From Bacteroidota bacterium (GTDB taxonomy: Bacteria; Bacteroidota; Bacteroidia; Palsa-965), in assembly GCA_016194975.1 (NCBI GenBank), contig JACQAM010000025.1, positions 30,843 through 94,842 on the forward strand: a DNA stretch of 64,000 nucleotides, written 5' to 3'. The notes below the pieces were generated by a model, which was not told the DNA's origin, did no database searches, and saw only the letters and a program-made list of their open reading frames with translations. The translations under genes and the position numbers were made by a program. Position 1 is the stretch's first letter. Each line of letters opens with the position of its first letter. This document shows, in pieces, positions 25,452-33,870 of the stretch.

Positions 25452-26567
25452 TCAGAAAATTTTCGCGATCAGTTTTTCCGCATTCTTCTTATTGGAGAAA
25501 TTTTCCCCGAGAATATTTTTCCGCAACAGAATTTCATCTGCATCAAAATTCTTTGCGAATAATTCGTTGAGTCGCGCGCGCATAGCCAATGCAGTTTCTC
25601 CAATGACGCATATCTTTTCGAGGCCGGTGTTGGCGATCATCGGTGAATTCACGAGGCAATGACGTCCGCGGAAAAGCGCGGCAAGCAATTTTAGTTTTAT
25701 GCCGGTGGCCTGGAACGTAGGCAGTACATTCACCTGTGCCTCGCTGATGAGCGCATCGATCTCTGCGGTAGAAATATTCGCAAGCAGGCGGATATTTTTT
25801 TTTCCGCTCACTGCTTTTTTCAATTGTGCGGTTGGATTATTCCCGGCGATAATGAGTTCAAAAGGAAGAAAAGAAAAAACTTCATTCACTAAAAAACGCG
25901 CCGCAAGATCGTTCTCCCCTACTTCAAGATTGCCGTGGTACAGCGCAAAATTTCCCGATCCTGATTTTATTTCCACTTTTTCATTCGGGTGAAACGCCAT
26001 TACATGTTCCACATTTTTGTACCGCGATGACAATTGTTCCGCATCAGCCGGCGAGATCGCAAAGATGCCATTGGCGAGCGAAAGTTTTTTCTCAAATCGT
26101 TCCAGCTTTTTCGCTTCACTGTTGAAATAAAAACGCCGCGAGAATTTTTTCTCCACGGCAGCGAGTGAACGGTAATAATCGTGTTCGATATTGTGCGTAC
26201 GGACAAATTTTTTTTTCGCTGAAAGTTCCGGTGCACCAAGAAATGTACAAGTGTGTAATCCTTCGAAAAAAACAGGAAGATCATTGGACGAAATTTTCTG
26301 CAGCAATTCATCCGATCTTCTCGAAGCGATGATGAAAGGATCGCGTGAGAAAAAAAGTGCGCTGCTCATATTGCGATCATAATAATTCACACTCGCGCAG
26401 AGTTCATCTAATTTTTCCGAATGCACTCTCCCGTATGCGTAGGCGTGCAGGTGAACATTCACCCCGGCTTCCTTCAGCGATTTGATTTTATAATAAACAT
26501 CAATCACTCCGCCATAATCGGGTGGAAAGGGAACGTCGAATGAAACGATATGCAGAGAGCGGGGCAC
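25452..26567 (-). CDS. glycosyltransferase, GT-B fold (GT4-like)
   Basis: 371 residues. N-terminal SFDVPFPPDYGGVIDVYYKI is the acceptor-side Rossmann start (PxxGG) of GT4-type enzymes; THNIEHDYYRSLA and the C-terminal INVLPTFQATGIKLKLLAAL contain the family's positions for donor binding, including the GIKxKLL element. It probably transfers a sugar from a nucleotide donor during surface polysaccharide synthesis. Donor and acceptor are unknown. It lies 8 nt from the convergent M13 stop. The neighbouring gene on the same strand, beyond a MITE, is also a glycosyltransferase. Confidence 0.88.
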   Translation of the reverse strand: MPRSLHIVSFDVPFPPDYGGVIDVYYKIKSLKEAGVNVHLHAYAYGRVHSEKLDELCASVNYYDRNMSSALFFSRDPFIIASRRSDELLQKISSNDLPVFFEGLHTCTFLGAPELSAKKKFVRTHNIEHDYYRSLAAVEKKFSRRFYFNSEAKKLERFEKKLSLANGIFAISPADAEQLSSRYKNVEHVMAFHPNEKVEIKSGSGNFALYHGNLEVGENDLAARFLVNEVFSFLPFELIIAGNNPTAQLKKAVSGKKNIRLLANISTAEIDALISEAQVNVLPTFQATGIKLKLLAALFRGRHCLVNSPMIANTGLEKICVIGETALAMRARLNELFAKNFDADEILLRKNILGENFSNKKNAEKLIAKIF

Positions 26568-26572
26568 GCGGG

Positions 26573-26889
26573 TGGATTACAGATCTTTTGGAATACAGAT
26601 TATGGATTAGAATCGGGCACAAAGATACTAATTCAATATTGCAGCATCGATTTAACATGCAATGGGTAGTGTATCAGTTTGAAATTTTTGATATTTCTTT
26701 GATCCTTTGTGACTTTGTGGCCTCGTAAGTATTTTCCATGTAAAAATTGTTTTGTTATCAATGAAATTTCGCGATACCACAAAGACACAAGGACACTAAG
26801 TTTCAAACTGAAAATATTGTCAAAATCCAAACTGATACACTACCATGCTATGATCTGTAATCTGTATTCCGATGATCCGTAATCTTCCC
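26573..26889. repeat. GGATTACAGAT hairpin hosting MITE copy C
   Basis: The gap 26568-26890 holds GGATTACAGATCTTTTGG and GAATACAGATTATGG on the left, and their inverted counterparts ATCTGTAATCTGTATTCC and GATCCGTAATCTTCCC on the right, ending at the stop of the glycosyltransferase at 26891. MITE copy C lies inside. A TATCTTTG promoter-like element (26620-26627, minus strand) is 53 nt upstream of the glycosyltransferase start at 26567. Confidence 0.75.
26665..26844 (+). mobile_element. MITE-like element, copy C (divergent, 180 bp)
   Basis: The terminal repeats GGTAGTGTATCAGTTTG and CAAACTGATACACTACC are a perfect 17-bp inverted pair. The interior differs from copies A and B but keeps a related palindromic phrase (CCACAAAGACACAAGGAC). 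Flanks ATGCAATG (26657-26664) and ATGCTATG (26845-26852) are an 8-bp target duplication with one mismatch, suggesting an older insertion. Confidence 0.85.
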
Positions 26890-26890
26890 T

Positions 26891-28003
26891 CTACAGGGAA
26901 TTCATCACCTCAACCAAAATCCTCTTCTCATTTTCCCAGTTGAGTTTTTGCGCCGCGTTCACTGCATTCGTTTTCCATTGCGGATATTCCGGACTTGAAA
27001 GCATTCCATTGATCGTTCCGGCAATTTCCAGCGGATCGTGCGAGGCGCAGATCTTCCCGACATTGAAATCGGTGATTATTTTTTTTACTTCGATAAGATC
27101 GGAAGCGAGCACCGGAATTCCGGCGTGGATGTAATCGAAAATTTTATTCGGCAGCGACAATCTATAATTGATGTTCGTGTCTTTGTCAATGGTCACACCG
27201 ACATCAGCGAGTTTTGTCCACGAGCGGAGTTCATGCGGAGGAAGTTTACCGGTGAAAATTATTTTTCCATCGAGATGTTCCTGCGATGCTCGTTCTTTCA
27301 GATGCGCGATCACATCTCCTCCACCGATGATCAGCAGCACAGCATCGTTCACAAACTGCATCGCATCTACCAATTCTTCCGCGCCGCGGTCCACATTTAT
27401 TCCGGCTCCCTGTAACAGAATTATTTTTTTGTCATCCGGTAAATGAACTTCCCTGCGCGTGAGTGTACGCGATTGATTCACCAGCGGTGGTATGTTACGC
27501 ATCACACGCGGGCGAACGCCGTATTCTTTTGCATACCAATCTGCAATGGATTCATTCACAGTGAAAACATTTTTGAGTTTCGGAAAAATCCGGCGCTCCC
27601 ATTTCTTCCAGATCTTCTGTTTGAATTTCCTGTTCACGAGTTCCGGCACTTCTGTAAAAATTTCGTGCGTGTCGTATATCAGCGTTTTTTTTCTCCATTT
27701 GGAAATAAGATAATTCGGGTAGAGCGTATCAAGGTCATTGGAGAAATAAATATCCGCTTTGTGATTGAGCAGGAAAAAGAAAAGCCGGAATTGAAAAGTG
27801 AGATAGAACATCACGCCTTTTTCGAAAACAAGATTCATGCGGTGAACTTTGTAATCGCGCGCAGGCATCGTGAGCGAATCGTGTTTGTGTCTTCCGACGA
27901 GCAGCACTTCAAATCCCATTTCGTGCAGCGTGGTACATGTGCGGTGAACACGCTGATCGGTTACCAGGTCGTTGATTACGGAGACAATTACTCTTTTCAT
28001 CAT
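26891..28003 (-). CDS. glycosyltransferase, GT-B fold
   Basis: About 370 residues, starting at one of two adjacent ATGs (MMKRVIVSVINDLVTDQRVH). The N-terminal domain contains KHDSLTMPARDYKVHRM and ADIYFSNDLDTLYPNYL; the C-terminal domain has ILLQGAGINVDRGAEELV, FTGKLPPHELRSW and LPNKIFDYIHAGIPVLASDL, the nucleotide-sugar-binding E/D-x7-E region of GT4-like enzymes. It is probably cytoplasmic and acts in cell-surface glycan or glycolipid assembly together with the glycosyltransferase at 25452. Specificity cannot be read from sequence. Confidence 0.9.
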   Translation of the reverse strand: MMKRVIVSVINDLVTDQRVHRTCTTLHEMGFEVLLVGRHKHDSLTMPARDYKVHRMNLVFEKGVMFYLTFQFRLFFFLLNHKADIYFSNDLDTLYPNYLISKWRKKTLIYDTHEIFTEVPELVNRKFKQKIWKKWERRIFPKLKNVFTVNESIADWYAKEYGVRPRVMRNIPPLVNQSRTLTRREVHLPDDKKIILLQGAGINVDRGAEELVDAMQFVNDAVLLIIGGGDVIAHLKERASQEHLDGKIIFTGKLPPHELRSWTKLADVGVTIDKDTNINYRLSLPNKIFDYIHAGIPVLASDLIEVKKIITDFNVGKICASHDPLEIAGTINGMLSSPEYPQWKTNAVNAAQKLNWENEKRILVEVMNSL

Positions 28004-28042
28004 AAATAACGACACGAAGATACGATGACCTTTGAGCCATTT

Positions 28043-28138
28043 ACAATTTACGATTTACAAATTACAATTTGTCATCAGGGGAATGTTGAGAATTCCAGTC
28101 AATTGTACATTGTAAATCGTAAATCGTACATACTTTTG
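28043..28138. repeat. ATTTACAATTTACGATTTAC imperfect palindrome
   Basis: ATTTACAATTTACGATTTAC (from 28043) is inverted by TGTAAATCGTAAATCG (28111-28126). It shares its words with 17754-17868. It lies in the divergent gap between the glycosyltransferase and murB, and its right arm overlaps the murB promoter. Confidence 0.78.
28110..28138 (+). promoter_or_regulatory. murB: murB promoter, probably leaderless
   Basis: The -7 element TACTTTTG (28131-28138) is a perfect TAnnTTTG, with TTG at 28110-28112 at an 18-nt spacing. Only 4 nt separate it from the GTG start, so the mRNA probably begins at the start codon. Confidence 0.6.
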
Positions 28139-28142
28139 AATT

Positions 28143-29156
28143 GTGACTATTCTTGAAAATTATTCCATCCGTTCACTGAATACTTTCGGAATGAATGTAA
28201 CTGCGCGATGGTTTGCAGAAGTGAGAACGCATGAAGATCTTTCTGAATTGTGTGAGCTTGCAGAAAAAAAGAATTCGGCGAAATTCATCCTCGGCGGTGG
28301 AAGCAATATTCTTTTCACGAAAGATGTGGATGCACTGGTAATGAAAAATGACATTCACGGAATTTCGGTGGTGAGTGAAAATGAAAATGAAGTGGTCGTG
28401 AAAGCAGGTGCAGGAGAAGTATGGCACGATCTCGTACTCTTCAGTATTAAAAATAATTTCGGCGGCGTGGAAAATCTTTCGCTCATTCCCGGGAGCGTGG
28501 GCGCGGGCCCCATGCAGAACATAGGCGCGTACGGGGTGGAACTTAAAAATGTTTTTCATTCGCTCGAAGCTTTTCATCTTCGTGATAAAGTGGTAAAAAC
28601 TTTTTCCGCTGATGAATGTAAATTCGGTTACCGCGAAAGTGTTTTTAAACATGAACTGAAAGACCACTTCTTCATTTCTTCCGTCACATTATGCCTCTCG
28701 AAAAAACCGAAGTTCAATATCACTTACGGCGCCCTGGAAAAAGAGCTGGAAAAAATGGGCGTAAAAGAATTATCGATAGCTGCAATTTCGCAGGCAGTGA
28801 TCAATATCCGCACCAGCAAATTGCCCGATCCGAAAGTCATTGGCAACGCAGGAAGTTTTTTCAAGAACCCGGTTGTAAGTGCAGAGAAACATGCTCAACT
28901 GAAAAAAGATTTTCCTGAAATTATTTCTTACGCGAATGGAAATGATTTCAAACTCGCCGCCGGCTGGCTCATCGAACAATGCGGATGGAAAGGAAAACGT
29001 TTTGGTGATGCCGGCGTACATAAAGACCAGGCGCTGGTGCTCGTGAATTATGCGAATGCGAAAGGAAAAGAAATTTTTGATCTGTCGACGGAGATACTGA
29101 AAAGTGTGAAAGAGAAATTTGGAGTTGAATTGGAGAGGGAAGTGAATATTTTGTGA
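28143..29156 (+). CDS. murB: UDP-N-acetylenolpyruvoylglucosamine reductase MurB
   Basis: 337-residue flavoenzyme that reduces UDP-GlcNAc-enolpyruvate to UDP-MurNAc in peptidoglycan synthesis. It starts at GTG with TILENYSIRSLNTFGM; the FAD-binding signature is ILGGGSNIL, followed by NLSLIPGSVGAGPMQNIGAY. The type I loop FGYRESVFK and catalytic Ser in GNAGSFFKNP are present, and the length fits the E. coli-like class. It is expressed from a promoter 4 nt upstream and is not in a cell-wall cluster here. Confidence 0.97.
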   Translation: MTILENYSIRSLNTFGMNVTARWFAEVRTHEDLSELCELAEKKNSAKFILGGGSNILFTKDVDALVMKNDIHGISVVSENENEVVVKAGAGEVWHDLVLFSIKNNFGGVENLSLIPGSVGAGPMQNIGAYGVELKNVFHSLEAFHLRDKVVKTFSADECKFGYRESVFKHELKDHFFISSVTLCLSKKPKFNITYGALEKELEKMGVKELSIAAISQAVINIRTSKLPDPKVIGNAGSFFKNPVVSAEKHAQLKKDFPEIISYANGNDFKLAAGWLIEQCGWKGKRFGDAGVHKDQALVLVNYANAKGKEIFDLSTEILKSVKEKFGVELEREVNIL

Positions 29157-29199
29157 GCAATGACCAATGGGTCAATTACCAATGTCCAGTTATTGCTTT

Positions 29200-29299
29200 G
29201 CGTGAGGGATTGCAGCAAGCTACCATGTAGCGCGGAAAGCCCGGTGCCGTCTTTTGTCAGACTGAGCCCGTCGAAGGGTGACAAAAGCGGCACACGCCC
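29200..29299 (-). other. bounded intergenic element, copy 1
   Basis: It begins GCGTGAGGGATTGCAGC and ends CACACGCCC, the reverse orientation of the copies at 37797 and 44821. The ends are partly complementary, and inside GTGCCGTCTTTTGTCA pairs with TGACAAAAGCGGCAC, giving a long hairpin tipped by CTGAGCCCGTCGAAGGG. It resembles an element I recall from many flavobacterial intergenic regions. Preceding it, murB's stop runs into GCAATGACCAATGGGTCAAT word repeats. Confidence 0.7.
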
Positions 29300-29364
29300 A
29301 AGCAAAATCAGTCGCGGATTAGAACGCATTAACGCGGATTATTTCTGAAAAAATCGCGTCGCAA

Positions 29365-30078
29365 CTAAGCTCTGAATTTCTGAAGCTTTTCGATTACCCT
29401 ATCTGAAACCACACGTTTGATCTTGTTCTCTTCAATAAGTTTGCACAGGTCTTTAGCGTAGATTTCAAAACCAATAATCTTATCAAGATCTTCATTCATC
29501 ACTTTTCTTGCCAGTCCAATGTCATTCCAATCATATCGTCCGCTCGTATCTAACCAAATATTTTTCGTGGTTTGATATACGTTTCCTTCCCAATCCATAT
29601 CCGTAATTGTTTCTTCAATATAATTTTCGTCAATCCTTCTCTTTTCCACTTTTGATTTGCTTTTTGTGCCATCTCCTGAGTAACTATGTAGATAATAGAC
29701 CTCATAATCTGGCTTTCTGAATTCTTTGCGACCTCCTAAACAATATGAATATTGAGACGGTAGTTTGTCAGATTCTTCAGGAAATAGTAAGTCAAGTATG
29801 TCAAAGGTCACACCATTATTCGATAAATATGTTTTATCAATATCAAGTTCCCCAGTTGACTTTTCCGGTAATTGGATTTTCAATTCTATCCAGAACCTAA
29901 TTTCCTTTGCATTATTATGCTCAGAGGAACGAAAGATGATAACATAAGCATGAGTATTATCAAATACTTTGTAGAAAGTTCTGCTCCCTTTTTTTTTGAA
30001 TTTATTCTTTTTCAGAAGAGGAAAATAAAGCTCTTTCATTATCAGATCCTTCTCTTCTTTGAAATTCATGGAGAGCAT
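29365..30078 (-). CDS. DUF4304-like protein, unknown function
   Basis: 237 residues without signal or membrane segment. The N-terminal LYFPLLKKNKFKKKGSRTFY resembles the start of DUF4304 proteins (LxPxLKKxGFKKKGxTF). The rest is charged, with VYYLHSYSGDGTKSKSKVEK and a C-terminal helical region. The gene is visibly more AT-rich than its neighbours and sits between a bounded repeat element and aroA, so it is probably acquired. DUF4304 genes often occur in accessory regions; function unknown. Confidence 0.7.
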   Translation of the reverse strand: MLSMNFKEEKDLIMKELYFPLLKKNKFKKKGSRTFYKVFDNTHAYVIIFRSSEHNNAKEIRFWIELKIQLPEKSTGELDIDKTYLSNNGVTFDILDLLFPEESDKLPSQYSYCLGGRKEFRKPDYEVYYLHSYSGDGTKSKSKVEKRRIDENYIEETITDMDWEGNVYQTTKNIWLDTSGRYDWNDIGLARKVMNEDLDKIIGFEIYAKDLCKLIEENKIKRVVSDRVIEKLQKFRA

Positions 30079-30156
30079 TTTTTATTTAAACTATGGAATT
30101 ATCCAATATTCCAATCAGCACATCTTATCATCTGCACATTGGTCATTGGAAATTGA

Positions 30157-31386
30157 TCACTTAGAAATCTTCCCTACCTCTTCCCAAAACCCCGGATAGG
30201 ATTTCTTCACCACTTCCGGATCCTCAATTTCAATTCCCGGAAATTTTATTCCGAGCGGCGCGAACGACATGGCCATGCGGTGATCTTCGTAAGTAGAAAT
30301 TTTTATTTTAGGATCTACTTTTCCGTCGAATGTTTTTATCTCCAGCATTCCTCTTCCCGGTTCTTCGCACTTCACTCCTGTTTTTTTCAATTCTGATTTG
30401 ATCGCTTTGATTCGATCTGTTTCTTTTAAACGCAGCGTGTTCAGTCCGCACATAAGTGTTGGAATTTTCAACGCCGCTGCAGTTACTGCAACGGTTTGAA
30501 CAATATCGGGCGAATCTTCGAAGTCAAATGCAAATGCATTCGGCCGATAACCGTTCTTCGTTAAGCGAACTCCTTTTTCTGTGAACGTTGTGCTGACTCC
30601 GAAAAAAGGGAACAGCAATGCGCAAACAGAGTCGGCCTGCAAACTATCTTCCTTTAATCCCGGAAGAAAAATATCTGCTTCATCGGCAAGCGCGGCCATG
30701 CTGTACCAATAAGAAGCAGCGCTCCAGTCGGCTTCCACCTCAAATTGTTTTTCCGGATCATCGATCACGTAATGCTGGTTACTTACCACGAGAGAATTTC
30801 CATCCCATATCGGATAAATATGAAAACGTTCCATGATGCGGATCGTCATTTCAATGTAAGGGCGCGAAACAATATTTCCTTTGAAATGAATGACGAGTCC
30901 CTTGTGCATGGTAGGCGCGATCATGAGCAATGCAGAAATGAACTGGCTGCTCACACTTCCATCCACTTCTATTTCTCCGCCATTCAAAGGCCCGCCAAAA
31001 ATTTTCAGTGGCGGAAATCCTTCTTTCTCGGGAAATTCAATATCTGCGCCGAGTTGTTCGAGTGCATGCACAAGAATTCCGATGGGGCGATCTTTCATGC
31101 GCGCGGTTCCGGTGAGATTGAAAACTCCCGGAATAGCGGAGAGATAAGCGGAGAGAAAACGCATCGTTGTTCCTGCAGCACCTACATCGTACGTATTTCC
31201 GTCTTTATGATCTTTCAGTTCAAGAATTATTCTTCCCAATGAAACGGTGTCTTCCGCATCTGAAATTTCCGGTATCCAATATTCTGTTCCGGTGATTGCG
31301 CGAATGATGAGAAGACGATTGCATTCGCTTTTCGAGAGTGGAAGTTTCACTTCTCCTTTGAGTTTCCTGGAAATGTTAAGCTTCAT
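30157..31386 (-). CDS. aroA: 3-phosphoshikimate 1-carboxyvinyltransferase AroA
   Basis: 409-residue EPSP synthase of the shikimate pathway, joining shikimate 3-phosphate and phosphoenolpyruvate. LPLSKSECNRLLIIRAI is the Lys-Ser-(E)-Asn-Arg substrate motif; AAGTTMRFLSAYLS, GSVSSQFISALLM, DIVQTVAVTAAAL, LKETDRIKAIKSEL and YEDHRMAMSFA are all present. It lies 8 nt downstream of aroB on the same strand, an evident operon for aromatic amino acid synthesis. Its stop is followed directly by CCAATGACCAATG-type words. Confidence 0.97.
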   Translation of the reverse strand: MKLNISRKLKGEVKLPLSKSECNRLLIIRAITGTEYWIPEISDAEDTVSLGRIILELKDHKDGNTYDVGAAGTTMRFLSAYLSAIPGVFNLTGTARMKDRPIGILVHALEQLGADIEFPEKEGFPPLKIFGGPLNGGEIEVDGSVSSQFISALLMIAPTMHKGLVIHFKGNIVSRPYIEMTIRIMERFHIYPIWDGNSLVVSNQHYVIDDPEKQFEVEADWSAASYWYSMAALADEADIFLPGLKEDSLQADSVCALLFPFFGVSTTFTEKGVRLTKNGYRPNAFAFDFEDSPDIVQTVAVTAAALKIPTLMCGLNTLRLKETDRIKAIKSELKKTGVKCEEPGRGMLEIKTFDGKVDPKIKISTYEDHRMAMSFAPLGIKFPGIEIEDPEVVKKSYPGFWEEVGKISK

Positions 31387-31394
31387 ACCTGTTT

Positions 31395-32492
31395 TCAGTT
31401 TCGGGAATGAGTGGCGGTAAAACGATAATAGTTGAGCGCTTCCATGATATCGGCAGCGGGAATTTTTTTGTTGATCACCGGCTGGCCGATATTTTTTATC
31501 AATGAAAAACTGATCTCCCCTTTTTCATTTTTTTTATCATGACGCATCAGTTCGATCACGCGGTTGTTCGCCACATCATCGAGATCAATCATTTCATAGT
31601 GTTGAAGAATGTTGGTTGTGATCTCCTCCAGTTCTTCGTCGCTCATGCCGCAATATTCTTTCGAGAGCCACGCTTCACAGATCATTCCCATAGCAACTGC
31701 TTCGCCATGCAGAACGGAAGTCTGTGCGCGCTCGAGAAAATAACTTTCAATGGCGTGGCCAATGGTGTGGCCGAAGTTGAGCGCCTTGCGTGCGCCCTGT
31801 TCGCGCGGATCCTGTTCAACAAAACTGAGTTTAATGCGGATGGAACGCGTAATGAGTTCTTCCCAATGAGAAGCATCCCCGGGATTCGCAGTCTTCAGAA
31901 ATTCCCAATACGTTTTATCGGCAATGAGTCCGTGCTTGAGCGCTTCTGCAAACCCGGCGAGCATTTCTCTTTTCGGAAGTGTGCGAAGGAAACCTGGAAA
32001 AATAAAAAGTTCGCGGGGATCATAAAAAAATCCAATCTCGTTTTTGAGTCCGTCGAGATCAACGCCTGTTTTTCCACCTGCAGATGCATCAATCATGGCG
32101 AGCAATGTAGTAGGGACATTCACGAATGAAATTCCTCTTTTGAAAGCTGCAGCAATGAATCCGCCTATGTCAGTGATCACCCCACCGCCGAGATTGATGA
32201 GTAATGATTTTCTGTTGGCGCGGAGTTCGCCAAGTGCGCGCCACATATTCGTACACACGTCGAGTGTTTTATTTTTTTCACCGCTTTCGAGTTCTATCAC
32301 TTCCGCTTCACTGAGTTGTTTCACATTTGCGATGAGCACCGGAAGGCAATGCTGCAGGGTGTGTTCATCAACAAGAATGAAAATGGAAGAGAATTTATTT
32401 TTTTTCAGAAATGAGTTGAGCTGGTTGAGCGCAGAATCCCCGATGTGAATGGAATAGCCCGGAGTTGTAATGGTGTCGAACGGGGAGCTCAT
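31395..32492 (-). CDS. aroB: 3-dehydroquinate synthase AroB
   Basis: About 365 residues, starting MSSPFDTITTPG (an ATG three codons upstream is also possible). It cyclises DAHP to 3-dehydroquinate in the shikimate pathway using NAD and zinc. GGGVITDIGGFIAAAFKRG and VPTTLLAMIDASAGGKTGVD are the NAD-binding region. Zinc ligands lie in AEALKHGLIAD, LNFGHTIGHAIE and VLHGEAVAMGM. It is followed by aroA after 8 nt. Confidence 0.97.
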   Translation of the reverse strand: MSSPFDTITTPGYSIHIGDSALNQLNSFLKKNKFSSIFILVDEHTLQHCLPVLIANVKQLSEAEVIELESGEKNKTLDVCTNMWRALGELRANRKSLLINLGGGVITDIGGFIAAAFKRGISFVNVPTTLLAMIDASAGGKTGVDLDGLKNEIGFFYDPRELFIFPGFLRTLPKREMLAGFAEALKHGLIADKTYWEFLKTANPGDASHWEELITRSIRIKLSFVEQDPREQGARKALNFGHTIGHAIESYFLERAQTSVLHGEAVAMGMICEAWLSKEYCGMSDEELEEITTNILQHYEMIDLDDVANNRVIELMRHDKKNEKGEISFSLIKNIGQPVINKKIPAADIMEALNYYRFTATHSRN

Positions 32493-32519
32493 AGTAAACA
32501 AAGATGCGAAAAACGAAGC

Positions 32520-32608
32520 AGTTTTCTGTTATCAGTTTTCTGTTGAGTACATGACATTGAACTGACAACTGAAAACTGAAAAGCGGCAACTGACAACTGA
32601 CAACTGGT
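32520..32608. repeat. CAACTGACAACTG word palindrome
   Basis: CAGTTTTCTGTTATCAGTTT (from 32520) is answered by AACTGACAACTGAAAACTG and further GCAACTGACAACTGACAACT copies up to 32608. It fills the divergent gap between aroB and proline dehydrogenase and shares words with the secA 3' repeat. Confidence 0.75.
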
Positions 32609-32611
32609 TGT

Positions 32612-32619
32612 TATCTTTG
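32612..32619 (+). promoter_or_regulatory. Bacteroidota -7 element (TATCTTTG)
   Basis: A perfect TAnnTTTG ends 14 nt before the proline dehydrogenase ATG, giving a leader of about 10 nt. It immediately follows the word palindrome at 32520-32608. Confidence 0.55.
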
Positions 32620-32633
32620 CTTCCGCTTTTTAC

Positions 32634-33797
32634 ATGATCTCCTTCGACAATACTGAAATTGCTTTTTCATCCAAATCGGATCGTGATCTGAAAAGATCAT
32701 ACTGGTTATTCCGCATCATCGGAAGTCCGTTCATGGTAAAAGTGGGAAGCGGCCTTACGAAATTCGCACTTGCGATTCATTTCCCGATCAGGTGGATGAT
32801 CAAGCCGACGATCTTCAAACAATTTGTGGGAGGTGAAAATATTGATGAATGTAAAAGAACGGTGGATGCGCTGGGCCAATTCAACGTGGGCACTATTCTC
32901 GATTACTCGGTAGAAGGAAAAGAATCGGAAAAAGATTTTGATGACGGTGCGAAGGAAATTGTGGCCACTATTGAACGCGCAAAGAATGACACCCATATTC
33001 CCTTCTGTGTTTTCAAAGTAACGGGACTCGCACAATTCGGATTGCTGGAAAAAGTTTCTGCGGGGAATAAATTATCGGCCGGAGAAGATGCAGCGTGGAA
33101 ACGCGTGGTGGAAAGAGTGGAAACGATCTGTGCCACTTCTGAAAAATATTCCAAACCCATTTTCATAGATGCGGAAGACAGTTGGATCCAGGATGCCATC
33201 GATCAGCTTTCCGATATGATGATGGAAAAATACAACCGGAAAAAATGCATTATCTATAACACCGCTCAACTTTACCGCAAAGACCGTTTGCAATTTCTGA
33301 AAGATTCATTCGTAAAAGCGCAGAAAGGAAATTATTTTCTTGGAATGAAACTTGTCCGCGGCGCTTACATGGAAAAAGAAAGAGCCCGCGCAAAAAAAAT
33401 GAATTATCCATCACCGATCCAAAACACGAAAGAAGACACTGACCGCGATTACGATCTTGCTGTTGCGTTCTGTCTCGATCACATTGACCGCATCGGTTTC
33501 TGCGCCGGAACGCACAATGAAAAAAGTTCCATGCTGCTGGCGAAGATGATGACGGAAAAAAATATTCCGCATAACCACCCGCACATATTTTTCTCGCAAT
33601 TGCTCGGCATGAGCGATCATATTTCTTTCAATCTTTCGAATGACAAATTCAACGTCGCGAAATATGTTCCGTACGGGCCTGTGCGCGATGTGCTCCCCTA
33701 CCTCATACGCCGCGCACAGGAAAATACTTCGGTGAAAGGACAGACGGGAAGAGAACTTTCGCTCATCATCAAAGAGAAACAGAGGAGAAGAAAATGA
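32634..33797 (+). CDS. proline dehydrogenase
   Basis: 387-residue FAD-dependent enzyme oxidising proline to 1-pyrroline-5-carboxylate. The barrel motifs are FCVFKVTGLAQFGLLEK, IFIDAEDSWIQ, KLVRGAYMEKER and AGTHNEKS, and the C-terminal substrate-binding motif is YVPYGPVRDVLPYLIRRAQE. It is the stand-alone monofunctional type; the P5C dehydrogenase partner is not adjacent. Its stop TGA overlaps the start of an inverted repeat shared with the convergent gene at 33871. Confidence 0.95.
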   Translation: MISFDNTEIAFSSKSDRDLKRSYWLFRIIGSPFMVKVGSGLTKFALAIHFPIRWMIKPTIFKQFVGGENIDECKRTVDALGQFNVGTILDYSVEGKESEKDFDDGAKEIVATIERAKNDTHIPFCVFKVTGLAQFGLLEKVSAGNKLSAGEDAAWKRVVERVETICATSEKYSKPIFIDAEDSWIQDAIDQLSDMMMEKYNRKKCIIYNTAQLYRKDRLQFLKDSFVKAQKGNYFLGMKLVRGAYMEKERARAKKMNYPSPIQNTKEDTDRDYDLAVAFCLDHIDRIGFCAGTHNEKSSMLLAKMMTEKNIPHNHPHIFFSQLLGMSDHISFNLSNDKFNVAKYVPYGPVRDVLPYLIRRAQENTSVKGQTGRELSLIIKEKQRRRK

Positions 33798-33868
33798 GAA
33801 TGGAAAATTTGAAAACGGAAGAATAGCAGAATTCACGATTAAATCATTCTCAACGTCTTCCATTCTCA
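33795..33868. repeat. TGAGAATGGAA palindrome between two stops
   Basis: TGAGAATGGAA (33795-33805) starts with the TGA stop of proline dehydrogenase and is perfectly inverted at 33858-33868, 3 nt from the stop of the convergent gene at 33871. It probably folds as a bidirectional terminator-like hairpin. Confidence 0.82.
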
Positions 33869-33870
33869 AA

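Noticed and set aside
9199..26844. CRISPR array or CRISPR-like repeats
   Set aside because: The repeats are dispersed, inverted and flanked by target duplications; there is no regular spacing and no cas gene.
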